A stretch of 6,656 nucleotides of DNA, from NCBI GenBank assembly GCA_022508725.1, contig JAFLUR010000128.1, forward strand, positions 1-6,656, in the 5' to 3' direction. The stretch is from Oscillospiraceae bacterium. Lineage in GTDB: Bacteria; Bacillota; Clostridia; UBA1381. Positions 1-6,557 of this stretch are shown here, in pieces. A program made the translations under genes and the position numbers. The notes below the pieces were generated by a model. It was given only the letters and a program-made list of their open reading frames with translations, had not been told where the DNA came from and searched no databases. Numbering within the stretch: the stretch's first letter is position 1; each line of letters begins with the position of its first letter.

Positions 1-58
1 CGGCAGAAAAATCCGCTCAAAAATCCGACGATCTCAGATACTAAACAGGCTCTGAGAG
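1..58 (+). repeat. Arm of a dispersed inverted-repeat element (left edge, truncated)
   Basis: This stretch matches the reverse complement of 6557-6617 at the other end of the window. From position 16, 16 of 18 bases agree (ctcaaaaatc, two changes, then acgatc). After a divergent block of 9-10 bases, the 13 bases aaacaggctctga (43-55) are identical. The preceding 15 or so bases are more loosely similar. The 10-mer gatactaaac (37-46) also recurs in direct orientation as the last ten bases of the window. The other half of the element would lie left of the window. The three related arms share no reading frame, which favours a non-coding repeat (MITE-like or a structured intergenic element) over the tail of a gene. 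No transposase is visible, so the class is unknown. Confidence 0.6.
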
Positions 59-118
59 AAATGTTTACTGAAAATTATATTTATGTATGAATTATGTATG
101 AAACGGAAGTGTAAAAGC

Positions 119-1015
119 ATGAAAAAACCGGGCGGGAAAAAATTCGATGAAAAAATATCAGATAATTCGGTTTGGATAACCGCAACACCCACAAGCCTTG
201 CAAAAGCTCTTCCGTTTTATATAATCGAAACGGGACGATTTACGGCGCAGAAGGATTATATCGTTGAGCGTGAAACGCATGACAGCTTTCTTCTGCTGTA
301 TACCGTAAACGGCAGGGGTTTTTTGCAGACGGGAGAAACCGAGTTGACTCTGGGCGGGAATGACGCCGTTATTATCGACTGTCATCTCCCGCACAGATAC
401 GGCTCGATAACCGATGAATGGGAGTTTTTATGGCTGCATTTCGGCGGAATATGCGCGGATACGATGTTTGATATCATTTATCCGTCAAATGCCGTCTGCG
501 CCGTGCAGATAAACGACCCGTTCGGGTTTGAAAGGCGTATGACCGGACTCGGAGAAAAGGCTGAAAATAACAATATAACGGGTCATACCGATATTTCGCT
601 TGATATTCATTCGGTTATAAACACGGTCTGCTCGTCCGCGCTTGAACGCATATCCGAATCTCCGGGAAACGACATCCGGCTTTCGATTGACTTTATTAAA
701 AACAATTATTCGGAGCAGATAACGATAGACGATATGATACGGGATATGCCTGTTTCAAAATATCATTTTATCCGGTTGTTCCGCAGGGTCATGGGAAACA
801 CTCCGTATCGGTATCTCACGAATTACAGGATAAATATGTCAAAGACGCTTTTGCGTTCCACCGATAAATCGGTTGCGGAAATAGCGGAAATGTGCGGTTT
901 TCTCGATACGAGCAATTTTATCGCGCATTTCAAAAGGCATACCGGACAAAAGCCGCTTGCCTACAGGCGTGATTTCATGCAGCCCAAAGTATATCCGGGC
1001 ACGGATAATATATAA
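119..1015 (+). CDS. AraC-family transcriptional regulator (cupin sensor plus AraC HTH)
   Basis: A cytoplasmic DNA-binding regulator of about 298 residues, the usual AraC/XylS length. Residues ~34-118 look like the N-terminal AraC-type cupin ligand-binding domain (hydrophobic beta-strands, with HLPHRY and WEFLWLHFGG typical of this fold). Residues ~186-286 are the C-terminal domain with two helix-turn-helix motifs. The first is ITIDDMIRDMPVSKYHFIRL followed by FRRVMGNTPYRYL. The second is SVAEIAEMCGFLDTSNFIAH followed by FKRHTGQKPLAYRR. Both match the family consensus (LA..., S...L.R.FK...G.TP..Y; IA...GF.D.S.F...FK...G..P..YR). Family members usually sense a sugar or other small ligand and control nearby catabolic genes; the ligand here cannot be read from sequence. 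In-frame ATGs also occur at 83 and 98. I prefer 119 because ggaag (105-109) lies nine bases upstream, while 83 and 98 have no ribosome binding site. No convincing promoter or terminator was found for this gene. Its target may lie left of the window. Confidence 0.93.
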   Translation: MKKPGGKKFDEKISDNSVWITATPTSLAKALPFYIIETGRFTAQKDYIVERETHDSFLLLYTVNGRGFLQTGETELTLGGNDAVIIDCHLPHRYGSITDEWEFLWLHFGGICADTMFDIIYPSNAVCAVQINDPFGFERRMTGLGEKAENNNITGHTDISLDIHSVINTVCSSALERISESPGNDIRLSIDFIKNNYSEQITIDDMIRDMPVSKYHFIRLFRRVMGNTPYRYLTNYRINMSKTLLRSTDKSVAEIAEMCGFLDTSNFIAHFKRHTGQKPLAYRRDFMQPKVYPGTDNI

Positions 1016-1111
1016 TATTGTGAATATGAAAATCCGGTTGTTCTCCGAACGGCATCCCGGCAGCTTTTGGGTTTTCCCGCAAAAAAACTTTTGTGACTTT
1101 CCAAAAAACTA

Positions 1112-1140
1112 TTGACAAAAGCATATTTTTGGTGTATACT
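1112..1140 (+). promoter_or_regulatory. Sigma-70/SigA promoter of the tRNA-Pro gene
   Basis: A perfect -35 hexamer TTGACA (1112-1117), a 17-base spacer, and a -10 hexamer TATACT (1135-1140, five of six consensus bases). The predicted transcription start is near 1147, about ten bases before the mature tRNA 5' end, which suits a stand-alone tRNA transcript. Confidence 0.9.
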
Positions 1141-1156
1141 TATACAGTGTTGAAAT

Positions 1157-1233
1157 CGGGGTGTAGCTCAGTTTGGTAGAGTACTTGAATGGGGTTCAAG
1201 GGGCCACAGGTTCAAATCCTGCCACTCCGACCA
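1157..1233 (+). tRNA. tRNA-Pro (anticodon GGG), CCA encoded
   Basis: The cloverleaf folds by eye. The acceptor stem is cggggtg (1157-1163) with cactccg, seven pairs including one G-U, followed by discriminator A and an encoded CCA (1231-1233). The D stem is gctc/gagt (1166-1169/1179-1182). The anticodon stem is cttga/tcaag around the loop atggggt, giving U33, anticodon GGG at 1191-1193 and G37; a G at 37 is typical of proline tRNAs. The variable loop is gggcc, and the T loop is ttcaaat. The C1-G72 pair also fits the proline isoacceptors. This tRNA reads CCC and CCU codons. One oddity is that the outermost T-stem pair (49-65) is A-C rather than Watson-Crick. The gene has its own promoter and terminator and is not in a tRNA cluster. 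Confidence 0.96.
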
Positions 1234-1236
1234 AAG

Positions 1237-1269
1237 CGCCGCAAGCAAATAAGGTTTGCGGCGTTTTTT
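1237..1269 (+). terminator. Rho-independent terminator of the tRNA-Pro gene
   Basis: A perfect 8-bp stem, cgccgcaa (1237-1244) with ttgcggcg (1256-1263), closes an 11-base loop and is followed immediately by six T residues (1264-1269). It begins three bases after the encoded CCA, as expected for a monocistronic tRNA transcript. Confidence 0.92.
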
Positions 1270-1375
1270 ATGCTTTGCGTTATTTGTCGCGCACCGGCGC
1301 GGAACTCAGGGCCCTTTTTTACGTCTTATCAGCCCACGATAATCACGTTTGAAATTTTTGTTTATATTTGTGGGC

Positions 1376-1383
1376 GGAAAGGA
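1376..1383 (+). promoter_or_regulatory. Ribosome binding site deciding the nucleotidase start
   Basis: The purine run ggaaagga lies eleven bases before the ATG at 1395. The upstream in-frame ATG at 1368 would put nine extra residues (MWAERIWIY) ahead of the MKKIFEKR start of the signal peptide, and this purine run would then lie inside the coding sequence. It therefore favours 1395. The spacing is slightly long. No strong promoter is evident between 1270 and 1375; a weak candidate is GATAAT near 1335-1340 with only a T-run at the -35 position. Confidence 0.6.
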
Positions 1384-1394
1384 TATGGATATAT

Positions 1395-3605
1395 ATGAAA
1401 AAAATATTTGAAAAGCGAATTGTGTCCGCAATTCTTTCGACGGCAATACTTTCATCGGCGCTCTTTTCGTTTTCCGCTTCGGTATCCGCGGCGGATGAAA
1501 AAAAAGACCCTTACGTTCACTGCGCCGCATATTACGATGATGAGGGCAGGCTTATAGGCGTTAGGGATATAAGAGGCATGATGACCGGCAGTGAGGTTGA
1601 TGTGCTTGTAAATATTTATGAGCCGGAAAAGACGGCAACGGCAAAGATTTTCGAGTGGACGGAATCGCTTGAACCGCTGAATGACAGCGGCAGAATTATC
1701 GATATATCGGACGATGCGGATATCGTTATTCTGCATACGAACGATATGCACGGCTCGGTAGTCGGCTCGTCGTCCGTGATAGGCTTGGACAGAGTGGCGG
1801 CTTTGAAAAAGCTCGAGGGCGCAATTCTTGCCGACGGCGGAGATGCGACGCAGGGAGTGGCTATCGCATCGCAGTCAAAGGGCGCAGATGTAATAACGAT
1901 CATGAACGCGGCGGGTTACGATGTTATGGCTGCCGGAAATCATGAATTCGACTACGGCTTGGAGCGGTTTGCGGAGCTCAGAAAACAGGCGGAGTTCCCT
2001 ATCATATCGGCAAATACATATTCGGGAGACGCTTTGCTGTGCGCGGACAACGACAGCAAAGACAGGAACGGCGCGAATGTAATGATAGAGAAAGACGGCA
2101 TAAAGGTGGGTATTTTCGCGCTTACCACACGGAATACGGTAACATCCACAAAGCCGGAAAATCTGGCGGGCATTGAATTTAAGGACGAGATCGAAACGGC
2201 AAAGGAGCAGACGGCTGCTCTTGAAAAGGACGGCGCGGATGTAATAATCGCAATCACACATATGGGTGTTATGAAAGATGTGGCTTGCACAAGCGAAGAG
2301 CTTGCCGAGGCAATGGCGGACACCGGGCTGGACGCCATAATAGACGGTCACAGTCATACGGTAGTCAATGAAAGGATCGGCAATATCACGATTGTCCAAA
2401 CGGGCACGGGCGGCTTGAATGTCGGCAGAATGGCAATAGACATAGAGGACGGCTCGGTTTCGATAAACGAAACAATGCTTTCGCGCACATTCTTCAATAA
2501 CATCACTCCCGATGCGGATGCCGCAAAGATCATAAACGATGTAAGCGCGGATTTAAACAAAAATCTTAAAACCGAGATCGGTGAAAACAAAAACACGCTC
2601 TGGGGCGGTTCCTTAAGAGGTGTGATTGCGGAGGCGCGCGTGGGTGAAACCAATTTCGGAAGTCTTATCAGTGATGCGATGATCGCTGAGGCGAAAAAGA
2701 TCATTCCGGACGAATACAAGGAGCTTCCGATAGTGGCAATAGAGAACGGCGGCGGATTCCGTGCAAGCGTTCCGAACGGCAAAATGACTGTCGGTCATAT
2801 TATAGACGCGCTCCCGTTTGCGAACACTGTGAGAATTAAGCAAATAACTCCGGCGATACTCTACAATGCGCTTGAGAAATACACCTTCTCCGTAACCGCG
2901 CAGGATGCGGAAACCGGTTTCCTTACATCCGGCTACAACGGCGCGTTCCCGCAGGTGGGCGGCATGAAATTCACTTACGATCCGAATAAGCCGATAAATG
3001 AAAAGATAGTAAGCGTTTCGCTTATCTCAGACGGTACCGTTCTTGACAGAAACGATAACAATACAAAGCTGATTTTCGTATCGAACGATTATGTGACGGA
3101 ACAGCCGCCGTTTGAGGAGACAGCCATGATAGCCGAGGGCAGCGGACTTACCGAGGCGGTCATAGATTATATTAACGTTCTTACCGAAAACGGAACAAAG
3201 CCGCTTGAAATTCCGATAACGTCGGGCAGAATCACAACAAGCGCTCACGATCCGAACGGCTACAGCTATACCGCGCATATATCTCTTACAAATGCGGATA
3301 ATTTGAATGACGGAGATACCGTTGCGGTATACGTTGACGGAGCGCCTTACGAAAAGGCGGGGACGGTTAGGAGCGAGGTTATTGAAGCAGAGGATAAAAG
3401 CAAAGGAACCATCGAGAAAATTCACTTGAAGGTGCTTGACGTGGAGCTTCCCGACGGACCTCACGCGATCAAGCTGTTTCCGGAGCAGGAGGAAATGTAT
3501 GTAAACAATTACAGCGGAAACGGTATATTTTACGAATATAACGGATTGATACTCAAATATCCCGAGCTTGCATACGATGCGGAAAGGATCAATTCCGCAG
3601 GATAA
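1395..3605 (+). CDS. Secreted 5'-nucleotidase/metallophosphoesterase (UshA/CD73-type)
   Basis: A 736-residue exported enzyme predicted to hydrolyse extracellular nucleotides (5'-nucleotidase, possibly also 2',3'-cyclic phosphodiesterase or UDP-sugar hydrolase) to nucleoside and phosphate. A Sec signal peptide occupies residues 1-32 (MKKIFEKR, hydrophobic core, SVSA cleavage). Residues 39-97 form a small module also seen in the downstream repeat protein. The metallophosphoesterase domain (~108-350) has all motifs: HTNDMHG (D117, H119), DGGD (D150), GNHEFD (N182, H183, D186), ITHMG (H289) and DGHSH (H319, H321). These correspond to the two-metal site and the His-Asp dyad of E. coli UshA. The 5'-nucleotidase C-terminal substrate domain (~394-570) has ETNFGSLISDA, NGGGFRAS, DALPFANTV and FPQVGGMKF. 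F475 and F518 probably stack on the base; this is inferred by analogy with UshA. A further ~120 residues (613-736) match no domain I recognise. No LPXTG, SLH or transmembrane anchor is seen. The gene stands alone, ending in a strong terminator. The exact substrate is uncertain; the enzyme class is secure. Confidence 0.95.
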   Translation: MKKIFEKRIVSAILSTAILSSALFSFSASVSAADEKKDPYVHCAAYYDDEGRLIGVRDIRGMMTGSEVDVLVNIYEPEKTATAKIFEWTESLEPLNDSGRIIDISDDADIVILHTNDMHGSVVGSSSVIGLDRVAALKKLEGAILADGGDATQGVAIASQSKGADVITIMNAAGYDVMAAGNHEFDYGLERFAELRKQAEFPIISANTYSGDALLCADNDSKDRNGANVMIEKDGIKVGIFALTTRNTVTSTKPENLAGIEFKDEIETAKEQTAALEKDGADVIIAITHMGVMKDVACTSEELAEAMADTGLDAIIDGHSHTVVNERIGNITIVQTGTGGLNVGRMAIDIEDGSVSINETMLSRTFFNNITPDADAAKIINDVSADLNKNLKTEIGENKNTLWGGSLRGVIAEARVGETNFGSLISDAMIAEAKKIIPDEYKELPIVAIENGGGFRASVPNGKMTVGHIIDALPFANTVRIKQITPAILYNALEKYTFSVTAQDAETGFLTSGYNGAFPQVGGMKFTYDPNKPINEKIVSVSLISDGTVLDRNDNNTKLIFVSNDYVTEQPPFEETAMIAEGSGLTEAVIDYINVLTENGTKPLEIPITSGRITTSAHDPNGYSYTAHISLTNADNLNDGDTVAVYVDGAPYEKAGTVRSEVIEAEDKSKGTIEKIHLKVLDVELPDGPHAIKLFPEQEEMYVNNYSGNGIFYEYNGLILKYPELAYDAERINSAG
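1509..1685 (+). other. Accessory module in the nucleotidase, shared with the repeat protein
   Basis: Residues 39-97 of the nucleotidase, between the signal peptide and the catalytic domain, read as a compact beta-rich module. It opens with a strand plus turn (AAYYDDEGRLIGV) and ends with AKIFEWTESLEPLND. The pattern 'A.YD..G.L..V ... AK.F.W....PL' is one I associate from memory with short modules at the ends of secreted clostridial proteins. I cannot give it a verified family name. A related copy is encoded at 6350-6511. Confidence 0.55.
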
Positions 3606-3636
3606 TAAAAACGATAAAATTACCGCTTTGCGGCGG

Positions 3637-3679
3637 AAAAAAGACTCGTATCCGTGAAAACGGACCGGGTCTTTTTTTT
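3637..3679 (+). terminator. Strong intrinsic terminator after the nucleotidase gene
   Basis: A long hairpin: aaaaaagactcg (3637-3648) pairs with the right arm ccgggtctttttt with one G-U pair. Inside it, tccgt/acgga closes a gaaa tetraloop. Eight T residues (3672-3679) follow the stem. The A-tract on the left arm would let it work on the opposite strand as well. It separates the nucleotidase transcript from the next promoter. Confidence 0.93.
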
Positions 3680-3751
3680 AAGATTACGGTTCGTTCCGGG
3701 CTGTTCCGCCGGTTTTCCGCGGTCGAATTCCCGATAATTTTACAGGCATAC

Positions 3752-3780
3752 TTGAAACGGCGGCGATTTTATGATATTAT
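3752..3780 (+). promoter_or_regulatory. Sigma-70/SigA promoter of the leucine-rich-repeat gene
   Basis: The -35 hexamer is TTGAAA (3752-3757), followed by a 17-base spacer and the -10 hexamer TATTAT (3775-3780). Each differs from consensus at one position. The predicted start near 3787 leaves a 5' leader of only about 25 bases, so there is no room for a riboswitch or attenuator. The gene is therefore transcribed independently of the nucleotidase. Confidence 0.88.
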
Positions 3781-3795
3781 AAGTATAAACCGGTG

Positions 3796-3802
3796 AAAGG
3801 AG
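3796..3802 (+). promoter_or_regulatory. Ribosome binding site of the leucine-rich-repeat gene
   Basis: The sequence aaaggag lies nine bases before the ATG at 3812, a standard strong Firmicute Shine-Dalgarno arrangement. Together with the signal peptide beginning at that ATG it fixes the start codon. Confidence 0.88.
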
Positions 3803-3811
3803 AGCATTATC

Positions 3812-6529
3812 ATGAAGAATAAGGGTATAAAAGCGTCGGCGGCGCGATTTGTGTCGTCGGCGGCAGCGGCGGCTTTGTTTTTTTGCGCGTCTGCGGAATG
3901 CGGTGCGGATATACGGGAGATGTATAAAATTACATATGATATGTACGATTCGGCGGAAATCATGGCCGATGAAAGCGCGGAAAGCGGAAACAATAATACG
4001 GGCAGCTGCGGAGAAAATCTCGTGTGGGAGCTGTCGGAGGACGGAACGCTTGTTGTGAGCGGAAGCGGACTGATGACATCGGGTTGGAAGAATGACAGGC
4101 GGATAAGAAACGTTATAATAGGCGAGGGAGTGTTGTCGATTGCGGAATCGGCATTTTCGGGCTGCGAGAGGCTTAAAAGCATAAGTATCTCCGAAACAGT
4201 AAGAATCGTAGGCAGCCGCGCATTTTACGGCTGCGCCGGGCTTACGGAGATCACCGTGCCGGACCGTACCGATGTAATGGGGTATGAGACATTTTACGGC
4301 TGCTCGTCGCTGGAGAAAATAAAGCTTCCCGCCGGCATTACGGTAATTCCCGACGGAATGTTTTACGGCTGCAAAAAGCTTTCGGAAACAGATATTCCGG
4401 AGAGTGTGATCGATATAGGAGAGAATGCGTTTGCCGGATGCCGCGAACTCAAAAGTCTGTTTATCCCGGCGGGTGTCGGCAGAATATCCGACACGGCATT
4501 TTCCGGCTGCACGGGCATGACCGGGATAACGGTGAGCGATGAAAACAGTGTATATTCCTCCGATGACGGAATATTGTTCAATAAGGACGGGACGGAGCTG
4601 ATAAAATATCCGGCGGGAAGCGGCAGGAGGGCGTTTACCGTTCCGCAAGGGGTACTCCGTATCGGCGCGGGCGCATTTGAGGGGAGCGCGCTTCTCGAAG
4701 GCATTGTGTTTTCGAATGTTGAAAGCATAGGAAACAAAGCGTTTAGGGACTGCGGCTTGATAAGTGTGAGCATACCGGGGAGTGTTTCGGATATAGGTAT
4801 GTATGCGTTTTCCGGCTGCCGGGAGCTTGTGTCGGCGGAATTTACGCCGCCCGGAGGAAGGATCGCAGACGGAATGTTTTACGGCTGCGCGTCGCTTAAA
4901 AAAGCGGTCATTCCGAGGGAAACGGAATGTATAGGCACGGCGGCATTTTCCGGCTGCACGGGACTTAGAGAGGCGGTAATGTCCGAGGGCTTGAAGGAAA
5001 TCGGACCGGAGGCATTCTGGGATTGTTCGGCGATTGAAGAGCTTAACATTCCGTCAAGCGCGGATAATATCGCCGAATCGGCATTTTTCGGCTGTACGGG
5101 ACTTAAAGGAATATATGTCGGCGGAAGCAACAAGAATTATACGGATAAGGACGGGGTTTTGTTCAGCAAGGATATGAGCGTGCTTGAAAAATATCCCGCA
5201 GCCCGCGGCGGGACGGAATATATAATTCCCAAAGAGATAAAAAAGATAGGCAGCCGCGCTTTTGAGGGCTGCGGAAATCTCGAAAATATAATCTTTGAGA
5301 AAAAGGCGGCATATATCTCTGTTTCGGACGAGGCGTTTATGGGCTGCACGGCGTTAAAATATATAGATCTGCCTGTGGGAACGGAGGAGATAGGCGAGGC
5401 GGCATTTATGGGCTGTTCGACTCTTAAAGAGGCTGTTTTATGGGAGGGACTCAAAAGCATAGGCAATTCCGCTTTTGACAGCTGCCTGAGTATGCAGTAT
5501 ATAGATATCCCGAGCAGCACGGTAAGCATAGGCAGCGCGGTGTTCTATAACTGCCCGATGCTTTACGAGATCAATGTGAGCGAAAAAAATAAGAAGTATA
5601 TGAGCGAGGACGGTATACTCTTCAATAAATCGCAGACCGAGCTTATACAGTATCCGGCGGATAAGTGGGAGGAGGAATACACAATTCCGGAAAAGGTCAC
5701 CGATATAGCATGGTACGCATTTTACGGCTGCAACGAGCTTGAGGAAGTAAACATAGGAAAGAAAGTCGGCAATATAGGCTATTTGGCATTTTACGGCTGC
5801 GCTGAGCTCGGTTTTATAAATGTTGATCCGGAAAATCCGTATTATTCGTCCGAGGACGGAGTGCTGTTTGATAAGGATATGACCGAGCTTATACAATATC
5901 CGCCCGCATGGGACGAGGAGGTGTACACCGTGCCCTCCGGAGTTAAGTATATAGACGGCGGCGCGTTTTATCGCGCGGAATATTTGGAAGAGATAATTTT
6001 GCCGGATGGGCTTGAATTTATAGGAAGGGGAGCGTTCCGCAAATGCAGAAATCTGTCGGGACTTGTTATTCCGAAAGAAACGGAGGAAATAGGCGAGCGC
6101 GCATTTGATTGCTGTGACAGACTGACCGATATATATTACGGCGGAACAATGAGCGAATGGAAAGAGATAAAATTGATAGCCGATGCGGGAAATATTACCG
6201 TTCACTGCGCCGACGGGGTCATCGAGGCCGTGTTTAAGGAGGTAACTCCGGCGGGAGACGGAGAACAGCAAGCAGACGGCATAATCGTGAGAAGAAAGGG
6301 ACGGGAAACGGAGGTTATTTTGGAGAACGCGCAAAGCTATCCCGAAACACCGAGGGTATATATAGCGGTATATGATAAGGATGGGATATTCCTTAAAGCG
6401 TATGTTCCGGAGGCAAGCCGCAAGGACGGCAGGATAGTTTACAGCGAAAATATCGATTTGTCGGGAGACGTCAAGGTGATGATATGGTACGGCGATATGA
6501 GACCGGTCGCCGCCGCGTCCCGGCTTTGA
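3812..6529 (+). CDS. Secreted BspA-like leucine-rich-repeat (LRR_5) surface protein
   Basis: A 905-residue exported protein, probably an adhesin or binding scaffold; the ligand is unknown. Residues 1-~31 are a signal peptide (KNKGIKASAAR, then an alanine-rich hydrophobic core; cleavage near ASA or ECGA). A linker to ~64 precedes the usual N-terminal cap (GSCGENLVWELSEDGTLVVS). Residues ~95-770 hold 23 BspA/TpLRR-type repeats of the form 'IPxSVxxIGxxAFxGCxxLxx', mainly 23 residues each, with four units enlarged to 59 residues by a 'YSSEDGxLFxKDxTELIxYP' insert. The typical C-terminal cap YYGGTMSEWKEI...VHCADG follows (~775-802), and a final module (847-900) resembles one in the upstream nucleotidase. 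I see no LPXTG motif, SLH domain, dockerin or C-terminal transmembrane helix, so attachment to the cell is unexplained. Cysteines recur at the conserved FxGC position of the repeats. BspA relatives in Bacteroidetes, Treponema and Trichomonas bind host matrix; applying that role here is inference. It is monocistronic from its own promoter, and no terminator is seen downstream. Confidence 0.95.
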   Translation: MKNKGIKASAARFVSSAAAAALFFCASAECGADIREMYKITYDMYDSAEIMADESAESGNNNTGSCGENLVWELSEDGTLVVSGSGLMTSGWKNDRRIRNVIIGEGVLSIAESAFSGCERLKSISISETVRIVGSRAFYGCAGLTEITVPDRTDVMGYETFYGCSSLEKIKLPAGITVIPDGMFYGCKKLSETDIPESVIDIGENAFAGCRELKSLFIPAGVGRISDTAFSGCTGMTGITVSDENSVYSSDDGILFNKDGTELIKYPAGSGRRAFTVPQGVLRIGAGAFEGSALLEGIVFSNVESIGNKAFRDCGLISVSIPGSVSDIGMYAFSGCRELVSAEFTPPGGRIADGMFYGCASLKKAVIPRETECIGTAAFSGCTGLREAVMSEGLKEIGPEAFWDCSAIEELNIPSSADNIAESAFFGCTGLKGIYVGGSNKNYTDKDGVLFSKDMSVLEKYPAARGGTEYIIPKEIKKIGSRAFEGCGNLENIIFEKKAAYISVSDEAFMGCTALKYIDLPVGTEEIGEAAFMGCSTLKEAVLWEGLKSIGNSAFDSCLSMQYIDIPSSTVSIGSAVFYNCPMLYEINVSEKNKKYMSEDGILFNKSQTELIQYPADKWEEEYTIPEKVTDIAWYAFYGCNELEEVNIGKKVGNIGYLAFYGCAELGFINVDPENPYYSSEDGVLFDKDMTELIQYPPAWDEEVYTVPSGVKYIDGGAFYRAEYLEEIILPDGLEFIGRGAFRKCRNLSGLVIPKETEEIGERAFDCCDRLTDIYYGGTMSEWKEIKLIADAGNITVHCADGVIEAVFKEVTPAGDGEQQADGIIVRRKGRETEVILENAQSYPETPRVYIAVYDKDGIFLKAYVPEASRKDGRIVYSENIDLSGDVKVMIWYGDMRPVAAASRL
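4094..6211 (+). repeat. Leucine-rich-repeat tract, 23 units with a 69-bp basic period
   Basis: Using the Phe of the AF-GC motif as landmark, units fall at residues 115, 138, 161, 184, 207, 230, 289, 311, 333, 356, 379, 402, 425, 484, 509, 532, 555, 578, 637, 660, 719, 742 and 765. Most steps are exactly 23 residues (69 bp), three are 22 or 25, and four are exactly 59. At the DNA level the 12-mer ttttacggctgc occurs six times (4223, 4292, 4361, 4877, 5720, 5789), with adjacent copies exactly 69 bp apart. This indicates growth by duplication with partial sequence retention. Confidence 0.9.
6350..6511 (+). other. C-terminal module of the repeat protein, related to the nucleotidase module
   Basis: Residues 847-900 (PRVYIAVYDKDGIFLKAYVP ... 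VKVMIWYGDMRPVAA) lie beyond the repeat cap, after a short Gly/Glu/Gln-containing linker. They align with nucleotidase residues 39-97 at the 'A.Y..(D/E)G.L' opening and the 'K(I/V)..W....P(L/V)' ending. The similarity is modest and was judged by eye. Confidence 0.5.
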
Positions 6530-6557
6530 TTTCGGAATGAATAATGATTGAACGATA

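Noticed and set aside
1..90. Open reading frame entering from the left edge and ending at 88-90, possibly the tail of an upstream gene
   Set aside because: It overlaps the repeat arm, and the related arms at the right edge keep no common reading frame. The 29 residues match nothing I recognise. A genuine gene tail cannot be excluded without upstream sequence.
1030..1100. Possible terminator after the AraC gene (ccggtt...aacgg; gggttttccc)
   Set aside because: The stems are only 3-5 bp or bulged, with no T tract downstream.
1157..1233. tRNA gene as an integration site of a mobile island
   Set aside because: No integrase gene and no direct repeat of the tRNA 3' end was found elsewhere in the window.
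1288..1320. Possible second terminator: cgcgc/gcgcg hairpin then a T6 run
   Set aside because: The 5-bp stem is separated from the T run by 13 bases, and the strong tRNA terminator already lies just upstream.
1189..1398. 69-codon + strand frame spanning the tRNA 3' half and terminator
   Set aside because: It lies across the tRNA and its terminator and has no ribosome binding site; a chance open frame.
3812..3910. Lipoprotein signal (Cys at residues 25 and 30) in the repeat protein
   Set aside because: The residues before each cysteine (LFFC, SAEC) do not fit a lipobox; an ordinary Sec signal fits better.
3740..4648. Long minus-strand open frame (302 codons) opposite the repeat-protein gene, and a similar one at 5438-6334
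   Set aside because: These are codon-bias shadows of the repetitive + strand gene. They are Arg/Tyr/Ala-rich, with no domain, promoter or ribosome binding site.
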